Part shown: piece by piece, positions 20,244 to 29,272 of the stretch | Position numbering within the stretch: position 1 is the first letter of the stretch | How the letters are laid out: every line of letters begins with the position of its first letter | From: CAVVZJ01 sp963752755 | GTDB taxonomy: Bacteria; Planctomycetota; Planctomycetia; Isosphaerales; Isosphaeraceae | Direction: 5' to 3' | Assembly: GCA_963752755.1 (NCBI GenBank) | Contig: CAVVZJ010000011.1 | Coordinates: 558,001-622,000 of the forward strand | DNA: 64,000 nt | The notes under the pieces: model-generated | What the model was told of the DNA's origin: nothing | Databases searched by the model: none | Seen by the model: the letters and a program-made list of their open reading frames with translations, nothing else | Program-made: the position numbers and the translations under genes

Positions 20244-21882
20244 TTATCGTTCCTCCCTCGCGGTCAAGGCCGGTGTTTCCACCGGTTGATCCGTCCGGGC
20301 CACAACGCTGGCGTCTCCGGCGTCGGGTTCGGGGAGCGAAACGGCGGCAAGGGCGGAGGATTTCGAGGCAACGGCGATGGGAGACGGAAAGATCCCCAGA
20401 ACCAGCGACAGCCCGGCGCAGGTCCAGACGGCCGCTTGCGTGGCCCAGGGCGTCCGCGATTCGAGGCGTTCCTTCGGGTCACGCAAGGTCATGACCACGA
20501 TAATTCGCAGATAGTAGTAAGCACCGATCGCCGCGTTGAGCACGCCAAGGATGACGAGGAGCAGGAACCGCCCGCTTTCGGCCCCTCGCGCGACCTCCAG
20601 GGCCGACTGGAAAATGCGGAACTTCCCCCAGAAGCCCGCCAGTGGTGGCACGCCGGCCAGGCTGAACAGACAGAGCGCCATCGCGAGGGCTGCAGAACGG
20701 CCGGGTCCGCATCAGACCGGCCAGGTCCTCCACCGTCTCGACCGGACGCTCGGGTGTGCTGAGGGCGATGATCACGCCGAAGGCGCCGAGCGTCATCAAG
20801 GCGTAAGTGGCAAGGTAGAAGAAAATCCCATCGACACCAAGGACGGCTTCGGTCCCGCTCGCCGTGTTGCGGAATGCCGCTGCGACGCCGATCAGGAGGT
20901 AGCCCGCGTGGGCGATTGACGAGTAAGCGAGGAGTCGCTTGAGGTTGTCCTGAGCGAGTGCCACGGTATTGCCAAGCGTCATCGTCGCCACGGCGAGAAC
21001 CCAGGCGAGGATCACGGCATTGTCGGAGACGAGATCGAGAGCCGAGGCTCTGCCAGTAAACGGGGAGCCGAAGACGGTGGTGAGCGTTCGCACGATCGCG
21101 AGGAAACCGACCGCCTTGGGAAGCCACGCCAGCGCAGCGGCCAGGACCGTGGGAGACCCTTCATAAACGTCGGGGGCGTAGAAGTGGAACGGAACCGCCG
21201 CGACCCGGAACCCGAGACCTGCCATGACGAAAACCAGGGCGATCAGCGAGAATCGTGGGAGGGCCAACTGCAGGGCGCCGCCGTTCCAGTGGATGAGGTA
21301 CGAAAGGGCCTTCAGGTTGCTCGCGCCGGTCAGGCCGTAGAGGTAAGCAAGGCCGAAGAGGAGCAGGCCGGAGGAGAAGATCGAGAGGAAGAAATACTTG
21401 GTCGCCGCCTCCTGAGTGGTCACGTCGCGGCGTGGGAGGTAGAGGATGAGGTAGGTCGGGATGCTGACCAATTCGAGGGCGGCGAACAGGAAAATCAGTT
21501 CGTTCGCCGAGGCCACGAGCATGACGCCGGCATGCATCATCAGGAAGGAGCCGAAGAACTCGGCCGCTCGATCCGCTCCCACCTGGTCGTGGGCGAGGCC
21601 GAGGAGGATCAGGCCCGTGAGCAAGAGGCCGAGCCGCGCGTAGAAGGCGAGGGCATCGGGAGTCACGATGGCCGCGTAAGTCTCGGGGCCATCCACGCCG
21701 ATGGAAAGGACTGCGACCAGAGCTGCGACCAGAGCCCCCGCCGTCGCGAGTGACCAGACCCGCCGCGGCCATTGCAGGAAGGCGCCTGCGGTCATCATCG
21801 CCATGGCGACGACGAGGAGAATCTCCTCGGGTAGCAGGTAGAGGAGCGTCTGCTTAGTGAGCGTCAGCGAGTCGGGCGTCAT
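20244..21882 (-). CDS. nuoN: NADH-quinone oxidoreductase subunit N
   Basis: ATG at 21882 overlaps the nuoM stop codon (ATGA). This is a proton-pumping, Mrp-antiporter-like membrane subunit of complex I. Characteristic stretches are LFAALELVSIPTYLILYLPR, FRVAAVPFHFYAPDVYEGSP (lumen-helix region) and DNLKRLLAYSSIAHAGYLL. One frame change near 20.70 kb lies between LMRTRPF and MALCLFSLAGVPPLAGFWGK, which are contiguous in the family; it is probably an indel. The C-terminus has a soluble Pro/Asp-rich tail of about 35 residues beyond the last helix. Confidence 0.93.
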
Positions 21883-23651
21883 CGGGCTCGGTCCTGAGTC
21901 TCGTTCAGGGAGAGGATCGGGTCGAAGGGGCGACGTCCCTCGACGCCGGGCAACGGCTCGCGCGACCGCTGCCGTTGCGTCACCGGCGCCGTCATGTTGA
22001 CCGTCGGTTGATAGAAACCGGAGGCGATCTCGCGCAAGGGCGGACTGATCCGGTCAAAGATGGGTTTCGGATAGACCCCGATGACGACGATCAGGACCAT
22101 CAAGGGGGTCAGGCCCGCGATCTCGTGCCAACCGACTGGGCGGACGGCTGGTTGCGATTCGTGCTCCGGCGCTGCCGCGTGCGAGTGATCGTGAGCGTGG
22201 GGTTCGCGAAGTGGACCGAAGATCACACGCTGGAGCATGAGCAGGAGATAATAGGCGCCCAGAACCATGCCGATCGTCGCCAGGATCGCATAAACAGGCT
22301 CCCGACTGAACATCCCCAGCAGGATCGGGAACTCGCCGACGAAACCATTGAGGCCCGGTACCGCCGCGGAGCCGAGCGAGGCGAGGATCAGGAAGAAGGC
22401 GAGCAACGGGAGCCGGTCCCAGAGTCCCTCCATTTCGCCCATCTCGCGGGTGTGATAACGCTCGTAGAGGACGCCCACGCAGGCGAAGAGGGCGCCGGTG
22501 GTCAGGCCGTGGTTGACCATCTGGATTACGGCGCCATCGAGGCCGATCGTCGTCAGGGAGAAGAGGCCGAGTGTCACGAAACCCATGTGACTGACCGAGC
22601 TGTACGCGACCAGGCGCTTCACGTCGGTCTGCGCCAATGCGGTCAAGGCCCCGTAGATGATGCCGATCACCGAGAGGGTGGCGAGCATCGGCATGTAATA
22701 ATGCGCACCCAGGGGGGTCATGCCGAGATTGAAGCGCAAGAATCCGTAGCCGCCCACTTTGAGCAGGACGCCCGCCAGGAGGATTGAGCCGGCCGTCGGC
22801 GCCTCGACGTGTGCCAGCGGGAGCCAGGTGTGGAACGGGAAGAGAGGAACCTTGATGGCGAAACCGGCGAACAGGAGCAGGAAGATCAGGGCTTGCGGGC
22901 TGAGCCAGGGCTGAGCGAGCCCGTTCCTCCTCGGATTGTCGAAGTAGAGACCGAGTTCCTGCCAGGAGTCCCAGGGCAGGTTGCGGAGGTTCTCGGTGAG
23001 GGTCGGGATCGAGAATGAGAGCAAGCCAGTGTGCTGGTAATGGATCACGACCAGGCCGATCACACCGATCAAGGTGAGAAGGCTTCCGGCCAGTGTATAG
23101 AGGAAGAACGTGATCGACGCCCGACGGCGCTCAGGACCGCCGTAGAGGCCGATGAGAAAAAACAGGGGAATCAAGGTAAATTCAAAAAAGATATAAAACA
23201 GGACGACATCCAGCGAGGAGAACAGTCCCAGAAGACCCGTCTCCAGCAGGAGCATCAGGGCGTAGTGCGCCGGGGCACGCTCGGTGATCGACTCCCAGGA
23301 GGCAAAGATCGATGTAATCACCAGGAGGGTTGTCAGCACGAAGAGCACGAGGCTGACGCCGTCGAGCCCCAGGGCGAAGCGTATCCCCGGGCCATGTCCG
23401 ACGTCGATCCATTGCCAGCCATAGGCAGCGACCGTCGCTTCTGCGTCAACGACCGTGCCCGGCTGCTGGAACTGCGGGCCCGCCACGTCCGTGTGGAAGC
23501 CCACGGCGAGGACCAGGCTCAGCGCCAGGGATACCAGGGCGACGCCGAGAGCGGCCCAGCGAGCCTGTCGGTAGCCCAGGCCGGGCAACCCGAAGAGGAC
23601 CAGGCCCCCGAAGAGGGGGAGAAGGACCGTGATCACCAGCAGAGTCGGCAT
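21879..23651 (-). CDS. nuoM: NADH-quinone oxidoreductase subunit M
   Basis: The product is 590 aa. Family landmarks are WESITERAPAHYALMLLLE, FYIFFEFTLIPLFFLIGLYG, the pump region AIKVPLFPFHTWLPLAHVEA and DVKRLVAYSSVSHMGFV. The pump residues, Glu in FFEF and Lys in AIKVPLFPFH, are present. Odd points are a His-rich loop (HAHDHSHAAAPEHE, about residues 481-496) between the last helices and a soluble, charged C-terminal tail. It overlaps nuoN by 4 bp and has no frameshift. Confidence 0.96.
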   Translation of the reverse strand: MPTLLVITVLLPLFGGLVLFGLPGLGYRQARWAALGVALVSLALSLVLAVGFHTDVAGPQFQQPGTVVDAEATVAAYGWQWIDVGHGPGIRFALGLDGVSLVLFVLTTLLVITSIFASWESITERAPAHYALMLLLETGLLGLFSSLDVVLFYIFFEFTLIPLFFLIGLYGGPERRRASITFFLYTLAGSLLTLIGVIGLVVIHYQHTGLLSFSIPTLTENLRNLPWDSWQELGLYFDNPRRNGLAQPWLSPQALIFLLLFAGFAIKVPLFPFHTWLPLAHVEAPTAGSILLAGVLLKVGGYGFLRFNLGMTPLGAHYYMPMLATLSVIGIIYGALTALAQTDVKRLVAYSSVSHMGFVTLGLFSLTTIGLDGAVIQMVNHGLTTGALFACVGVLYERYHTREMGEMEGLWDRLPLLAFFLILASLGSAAVPGLNGFVGEFPILLGMFSREPVYAILATIGMVLGAYYLLLMLQRVIFGPLREPHAHDHSHAAAPEHESQPAVRPVGWHEIAGLTPLMVLIVVIGVYPKPIFDRISPPLREIASGFYQPTVNMTAPVTQRQRSREPLPGVEGRRPFDPILSLNETQDRAR

Positions 23652-23739
23652 CGAAGAATCCTCGCTCCGCGTTCGGTTCCCACCGAGATTGGAGACGGTG
23701 TGACAGGGGGACAGCGACCGTCGTGGCGACGAGCCAGGA

Positions 23740-25998
23740 TCAACGGAAGAGGAGCATCAGCAAGAGGGCCGCCACACCCAGCGCCATCACGGCGGCATAA
23801 AACTGGACCAGGCCATTCTGGAAGGGCGCGAGCAGGTCGCGGCCAACCACCCGGGGAATCCAGGCGACCAGGCGGACCAAACCATCCACGAGATAGATAT
23901 CCACGTACTTGCAGAGCACTGCGATGGCCCGGGTGGGCTTCACGATGATGGCCTGGTAGAGCTCATCGATGTAGAACTTGTCATACGAGGCCCTGTAGAG
24001 TCGACCCAGGCCGCGCGCGAGCCGGCCGGGAACCTTGCTCGGCGCGGCGTACATCCACCAGGAGATCAGCACACCGGCCAGGGCGGCGAGTGTGCCGATG
24101 CCCATGCTCATCCAGTCGGTGCCGTGCGGATGCTCCGGAATTTGGAGGTTCGCGAAGCTGGGGGTCCGTTCGAGCAAGCCCTCGAAGAGGCCAGTCCACG
24201 GACCGAAGACAATCCCTACAAGCAAGGAGCCAGCCGCCAGGATGACAAGTGGGACCGTCATGATCGGCGGGGATTCGTGGCCGAAATGATCGCCGTGACC
24301 ATGTCCATGATCGTGCCCGCCGTGAATGTCATGACCATGAGCGGCGGTCTGCGGGACAGGCTCGTCGGTGGCGCCTCGGGTCGGAGGCGGGATGTCGGCC
24401 GGGCGCTGCGGGTCAATCGCGTGGCCCGCATCGTGGGCGTGAGCCGGGGGGTTCTCCTCGACGGAGGACGCTCCACGCTCGACAGGCTCGGCCTCGGGAT
24501 CGTCCGGACTCGGGAGCTTTTCGGGGCCAAAGAAGGTGAGGAAGAAGGCGCGGCCGGTGTAGAAGGCGGTCAGGAAGGCGGTCAGGATCGCGGTCCAGTA
24601 CACGACGGTGTAAACGATGCCCCAGCCCGGTCCTTCGTCGGCAGCCTGGGCAGCGTGGTTCAGCGCCGCGAGGATCTCATCCTTGCTGAAGAAGCCGGCG
24701 AAGGGAGGAACACCGGCAAGCGCCAGGCCGCCAATGGCGAACGTCCAGCAGGTCCAGGGCATCCGGTGGCGGAGACCGCGGAAGCGTCGCATGTCGATCA
24801 CCCCGCCCATGGAGTGCATGACACTCCCCGAGCCGAGGAACAGCAATGCCTTGAAGAAGGCGTGGGTGAACAGGTGGAACATCGCCGCCACGACGGCCAG
24901 CAACATCACGTCGCCCACGCCAGCACCCAGAGCCATGAACATATAGCCGAGTTGGCTGATGGTCGAATAGGCGAGGACCCGCTTGAGGTCGGTCTGGGTG
25001 ACGGCCATCGCGGCCGCGAGCAAGGCGGTGGCACAGCCGATGACGGCGATGATCGGCGGCACGATCGTCACGGAGAAGATCAGGGCCGAGGATCGCGCGA
25101 TGAGATAGACGCCCGCCGTGACCATCGTCGCCGCGTGGATCAGGGCGGAGACGGGTGTCGGGCCTTCCATTGCGTCGGGGAGCCAGACGTAGAGCGGGAT
25201 CTGAGCACTCTTGGCGGTGGCGGCCCACAGGAGCAGGAAGGCGATGCCCACCTTGGCTTCGAACGACATGGCGCGGATATTGGCCTCGCTGAGCACGACG
25301 TCGTAGCCGAGGTCGTGGTTCATCGACGTCAGCCAGATCAGAAAGATGGCGATCGCGAACCCGACGTCGCCGATCCGGTTGACGAGAAAAGCCTTCTTCG
25401 CCGCCGACGCAGCCGAAGGCTTGGCGTGCCAGAATCCGATCAGAAGATAACTACAAACTCCGACGCCTTCCCAGAAAGCGTATGTTAACACGTAGTTGCT
25501 TGACAGGACAAGGCCCGTCATCGAGAACACGAAGAGTCCGACCAGCGCGAAGAAGCGGGGGTAACCCGGGTCGCCCGCCATGTAGCCGGCGGCGAAGATG
25601 GCCACGAGCGTGGCGACGAAGGTCACCATCGACAGCATCATGACCGTCAGCCCATCGACGCGGAATTCGATCGGGACGTTGAGCTCCGACACGGACGTCG
25701 GCTCGCCGTTGATCGTCAACTCGCGGCGTTCCCCGAGCTGCAGCCAGTGATAAATAATCTTCGTGGTGCTATGGGGACCGAACTCCGATCGCGACGTGCT
25801 CTCACCGGCCTCGGCCTCGTGATGGCCGACGACAGGAGGACCCGCCTGGCCGATCAAGGTGAGGGCGACACCACAGGCAATCCCGATCCCGAGGATGACC
25901 GGCCAGTGCGACTTTTCCCGGAGCCAGCGGCCCCCGGCCGCGGCAATGATGGCCCCGAGCAGCGGCAGGAAGGGGATCAGCCAGACGTACTCAATCAC
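23740..25998 (-). CDS. nuoL: NADH-quinone oxidoreductase subunit L
   Basis: The product is 752 aa, longer than E. coli NuoL (613 aa). Family motifs are YVLTYAFWEGVGVCSYLLIGFW, KSAQIPLYVWLPDAMEGPTP, VSALIHAATMVTAGVYLIAR and TDLKRVLAYSTISQLGYM. The extra length is mostly a hydrophilic insert at about residues 505-580 that is very rich in His (DIHGGHDHGHGHGDHFGHE) before a hydrophobic segment, plus the usual C-terminal lateral helix region. This is the distal proton-pumping subunit of complex I. The 5' end overlaps nuoK by 8 bp; an 88-bp gap separates it from nuoM. Confidence 0.96.
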   Translation of the reverse strand: MIEYVWLIPFLPLLGAIIAAAGGRWLREKSHWPVILGIGIACGVALTLIGQAGPPVVGHHEAEAGESTSRSEFGPHSTTKIIYHWLQLGERRELTINGEPTSVSELNVPIEFRVDGLTVMMLSMVTFVATLVAIFAAGYMAGDPGYPRFFALVGLFVFSMTGLVLSSNYVLTYAFWEGVGVCSYLLIGFWHAKPSAASAAKKAFLVNRIGDVGFAIAIFLIWLTSMNHDLGYDVVLSEANIRAMSFEAKVGIAFLLLWAATAKSAQIPLYVWLPDAMEGPTPVSALIHAATMVTAGVYLIARSSALIFSVTIVPPIIAVIGCATALLAAAMAVTQTDLKRVLAYSTISQLGYMFMALGAGVGDVMLLAVVAAMFHLFTHAFFKALLFLGSGSVMHSMGGVIDMRRFRGLRHRMPWTCWTFAIGGLALAGVPPFAGFFSKDEILAALNHAAQAADEGPGWGIVYTVVYWTAILTAFLTAFYTGRAFFLTFFGPEKLPSPDDPEAEPVERGASSVEENPPAHAHDAGHAIDPQRPADIPPPTRGATDEPVPQTAAHGHDIHGGHDHGHGHGDHFGHESPPIMTVPLVILAAGSLLVGIVFGPWTGLFEGLLERTPSFANLQIPEHPHGTDWMSMGIGTLAALAGVLISWWMYAAPSKVPGRLARGLGRLYRASYDKFYIDELYQAIIVKPTRAIAVLCKYVDIYLVDGLVRLVAWIPRVVGRDLLAPFQNGLVQFYAAVMALGVAALLLMLLFR

Positions 25999-26518
25999 GG
26001 CGACGCTCCCAGGGCTGACGAGGGTGTGGCGGCTCGACGCCAGCGGGCGTCAGGTGTGGGTAGGTCTCAGGTCCCGGTTCGGCCGCGACCGGCTCGGCTT
26101 CCTCGACACGCTCCTGCGCGGGAGGAACCCCGGCTTCGCGAAGATCCTGCCAGAGCGTCACGTCGAGCGAGTTCCGACGCTTGAAGAGCACGAGGATCAG
26201 GGCCAAGGCCAGGCCCGCCTCACAGGCCGCGACCGTGAGGATGACGATCGTGAAGACGATCCCCGTCCAGTTGCCATGATAGCGACCGAACCCGACCAGC
26301 GTGAGCGCGACGCCCTGGAGCATCAACTCGGCCGACAGGAACATCACGATCAGGTTCCGCCGGGAGAGGAAGCCCAGCATCCCGAACGCCATCAAAAGGG
26401 CGCCGACGAGAAGATAGTTGGTCAGGATGTCGAACCCGAAGGCCCCGGCCGGGGCGGCCGCCGCGAACAGCGACGGAACCGCGAGGGATTCAAGGGCGGG
26501 GAGGGTTGGCGGCGGCAT
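25991..26518 (-). CDS. nuoK: NADH-quinone oxidoreductase subunit K
   Basis: I choose ATG at 26518 (MPPPTLPALESLAVPS). The core LVGALLMAFGMLGFLSRRNL, FLSAELMLQGVALTLVGFGR and ILTVAACEAGLALALILVL contains the two conserved membrane Glu residues (in SAE and CEA) used in proton transfer. At 175 aa it is longer than typical NuoK (about 100 aa): it has about 30 extra N-terminal residues and a Pro/Glu-rich C-terminal tail of about 55. It overlaps nuoL by 8 bp. Confidence 0.94.
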   Translation of the reverse strand: MPPPTLPALESLAVPSLFAAAAPAGAFGFDILTNYLLVGALLMAFGMLGFLSRRNLIVMFLSAELMLQGVALTLVGFGRYHGNWTGIVFTIVILTVAACEAGLALALILVLFKRRNSLDVTLWQDLREAGVPPAQERVEEAEPVAAEPGPETYPHLTPAGVEPPHPRQPWERRRD

Positions 26519-26582
26519 GGTCTTGGGCTCGTTCGAGATTCTGTGAGTTTCCAGAAAGAATACCAGCGAGTTCGGGGGCCGA

Positions 26583-27464
26583 TCAACCGGCGGACCGACT
26601 CTGTCCCGGCCGGATCGGCGGCCGTGGAGTCGCGATCGCAGACGCTCCGACCAGGGCGACGAAGAGCAAGGCGCCGGCGATCTCGACCGTGAAGAGGTGG
26701 TCGGTGAAGAGCGTGCCTCCCAGGCCAGCCACGTGCGGGGGAGACTCGCCGAGGATCGCACGCTCGGACGACTCGGGGACGAGCCGGGAGGTTTTCGAGA
26801 CGGCCATGCCATAGACCACGGGCGGGGCCGGGTTCAGCGATCGTGGCGAGCTCGACTCCAGCGCGGCACCGTCCGCGACTGGCGCCGCGACGACGGCTGT
26901 CGCGGCCTCCGGGTCTCCGGACGGTTGCCGGGATCGCGGGCCTTGACCGAGACGATCGCGTAGAGAAGTCCGCCGAGCAGGGCGAAGGTCGACGATCGCG
27001 GAGCGGGCTGGGGCTCGGGCCAGCCGGTCGTAGACGAGCCGTTCCCCTCGGACTGGGCGAGCATGATCACGAACAGGAAGGTGACGATGATCGCCCCCGC
27101 ATAGACGATCACGGTTCCCGCCGCGAGGAACTGCGCCCCGGCGAGGAGGAACAGGCCCGAGGTACTCAGGACGACCACCGCGAAGAACAAGGCACTGTTG
27201 ACCGGGTTGCGGTTCGTGACCATCACGACCGCGCCCAGCAAGGCCAGGAGGGCGAAGGCGTAGAAGAAGAGGTTGGCCAGCCAGTGGGTTGGCGGCGTCA
27301 GCAAGAGACCGAAGGCCGCCGAGCCGACCGTGGCGATCGCGACTCCGAGGGCGTGCCAGGAACCGGCACGGGCACGGCCGTGGCGGTGCGGGCAGCATCA
27401 GGTAGGTGCCGAGGCCCGTGACCACGGAGGCGATGAGCACGAGGATGAGGTTGCCGGTGGTCAT
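26583..27464 (-). CDS. nuoJ: NADH-quinone oxidoreductase subunit J, frameshifted
   Basis: ATG at 27464 overlaps the nuoI stop codon (ATGA). The reading starts MTTGNLILVLIASVVTGLGTYL, shifts frame near 27.37 kb, and continues as HWLANLFFYAFALLALLGAV, NPVNSALFFAVVVLSTSGLF and GAIIVTFLFVIMLAQ (the NuoJ core, including the pi-bulge helix region). It shifts again near 26.94 kb and ends with LFTDHLFTVEIAGALLFVAL, the conserved last helix. An N-terminal hydrophobic extension of about 60 residues precedes the core, and a long hydrophilic segment separates it from the last helix. Both breaks look like indels. Confidence 0.88.
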   Translation of the reverse strand: MTTGNLILVLIASVVTGLGTYLMLPAPPRPCPCRFLARPRSRDRHGRLGGLRSLADAANPLAGQPLLLRLRPPGLAGRGRDGHEPQPGQQCLVLRGGRPEYLGPVPPRRGAVPRGGNRDRLCGGDHRHLPVRDHARPVRGERLVYDRLARAPARSAIVDLRPARRTSLRDRLGQGPRSRQPSGDPEAATAVVAAPVADGAALESSSPRSLNPAPPVVYGMAVSKTSRLVPESSERAILGESPPHVAGLGGTLFTDHLFTVEIAGALLFVALVGASAIATPRPPIRPGQSRSAG

Positions 27465-28103
27465 TTTGCGACGGGCCCCGGGATCGGACCGGCCGGCGGC
27501 GGGGCCGGGGTCTCGGCGGTCGTGCTGGAGGGTTTGCTCAACGGCCCCGTGCCGCCCGCCGCCGCCAGCGGGTTGGAGGTCTTCATCGGCTCGACATCCT
27601 TGGTCATGTCGAAGACCGAGAGGAGCTTGGCCTTGTCGAAGATCATCTGCTCGCGCGAGAGGCCGGTCAGGTCGTAGAGGCCGGTCAGCTCGATCGCATC
27701 GACGGGGCAGGCTTCCTCGCACATGCCGCAATAGATGCAACGCAGTTCGTCGATGACGAAGCTCTGCGGGTATTTTTCGCGGTCGTCCCAGGTATCGGGC
27801 GCCGTGGTGCCGACGATGTCGATGCAGTGGGCCGGGCAGGCGGTGGCGCAGAGCATGCAGGCCACGCACTTGATCCGGCCGTTCTCGTCCTTGTTGAGCC
27901 GGTGCACCCCGCGGTAGTTGGCCGACGGGATGTGCTGCTCCTCGGGATACTGGTTCGTGATCGCCTTGCCGCCGAGCGACGCGCCCAGGATGTGGCGGCC
28001 CGTCACGGCGAGGCCGCCGAGGATCTGGGGCAGATAGGTCTTCTCGAAGCAGACCCAGCTTCGGAGGGGTCAGCCGCTTCAGTCTCGGATCGTCGGGTTT
28101 CAT
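27461..28103 (-). CDS. nuoI: NADH-quinone oxidoreductase subunit I, frameshifted
   Basis: ATG at 28103 begins MKPDDPRLKRLTPPKLGL. One frame change near 28.04 kb precedes TGRHILGASLGGKAITNQYP. Two ferredoxin motifs bind the [4Fe-4S] clusters N6a and N6b: CVACMLCATACP and CIYCGMCEEACP. The C-terminus carries a Pro/Ala/Thr-rich tail (about 40 residues, ending PPPAGPIPGPVAK) that is not part of the ferredoxin fold. It sits in the peripheral arm and passes electrons toward quinone. It overlaps nuoJ by 4 bp. Confidence 0.93.
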
Positions 28104-28158
28104 GAGCGATCCCACATCGGAAGGTTGATCGGAAAGAGTCGCGTCCGGGGATTGGGCG

Positions 28159-29195
28159 TCATCCCCGGATGAGCTGGACGATCGCGGCCGTCGCCACCAG
28201 GTTGATGAGGGCCAGGGGGATCATCCGCTTCCAGGCGAGGTCCATGAGCGTGTCGTAGCGGAACCGGGGGAGCGTCCAGCGGACCCACATGATGAAGACG
28301 ATCATGCAGGCGACCTTGGCCAGCAGCACCAGGATCTTCAGCAAGGCGAAGAGCCAGCCGGTCTGGGCACTGTTGAGGCCGGGGAGGTCCCAGCCGCCGA
28401 AGAAGAGGATGACGGTCAGGAAGCTGACGGTGATCACATGCAGATACTCGCCGAGGAAGAACATGCCGAACTTCATCGCCGAGTATTCGGTGTGGAATCC
28501 GCCGACGAGTTCCTGCTCCGACTCGGGCAGGTCGAACGGCAAGCGGTTCGTCTCCGCGAACGAGCTGACGAGGAACAGGAGGAAGCCCAGCGGTTGCACC
28601 ACGACGCCCCAGACGTTCGCATCCTGCCAGGCGATGATCCGGTTCAGGTCGAGCGAACCGGCGATCAGGACGATGCCCAGGATCGACATCCCCAGCGGGA
28701 TCTCATAGCTGATGATCTGGGCGCTCGATCGCAATCCGCCGAGGAACGAATACTTGTTGTTCGACGCCCAGCCGGCCAGGATCACGCCGTAAACCGCGAG
28801 GCTGCCGATCGCGAAGATGTAAACGATGCCGATGTCGATGCCGGGGGCGATCTGGAACTGGATCGACTCGTACCAGGGGAGGTTCACGCCGGTATCGCCG
28901 ACCGGCCCAAACGGGATGACGGCGAAGCCGATCGTGGCGGCAACGATCGCGATCATCGGGGCGAGGATATACAGGGTCTTGTTCACATGGGCCGGGATGA
29001 CGTCCTCCTTGAGGATCATCTTGGCGCCGTCGGCGAGCGGCTGGAGCAGGCCGAGCGGGCCGGCGCGGTTCGGACCGATCCGGTCCTGCGCCAGGCGGCG
29101 ATCTTGCGCTCGACCAGAATCAGGTACGCCACCGCACCCTGGCTGATGCCCACCACGATCGCGATCTTGACCAGGATGCCGATCAGATAAAGCAT
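28159..29195 (-). CDS. nuoH: NADH-quinone oxidoreductase subunit H, frameshifted
   Basis: ATG at 29195 starts MLYLIGILVKIAIVVGISQG, then LILVERKIAAW. One base is missing from the expected TGG-GCG-CAG near 29.09 kb, after which AQDRIGPNRAGPLGLLQPLA continues in the next frame. Later landmarks are SYEIPLGMSILGIVL, SFAETNRLPFDLPESEQELV and GGFHTEYSAMKFGMFFLGEY, the quinone-channel loops. The product is about 345 aa, normal length. This membrane subunit forms the quinone chamber with NuoB and NuoD. Because the break is a one-base loss at a G run, I regard it as a sequencing error. Confidence 0.93.
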
Positions 29196-29272
29196 GAGCC
29201 GCTAGCCCCGTGAACCAACACCTTCCCGACCCGATCGATTTCCAGCGCGGCGACGGCCGCGCTCGACGGACC

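Noticed and set aside
26583..28115. Apparent single 510-codon protein across nuoI and nuoJ
   Set aside because: It is the sum of nuoI/nuoJ fragments and shifted-frame noise; the true proteins are recovered by changing frame at the indels.
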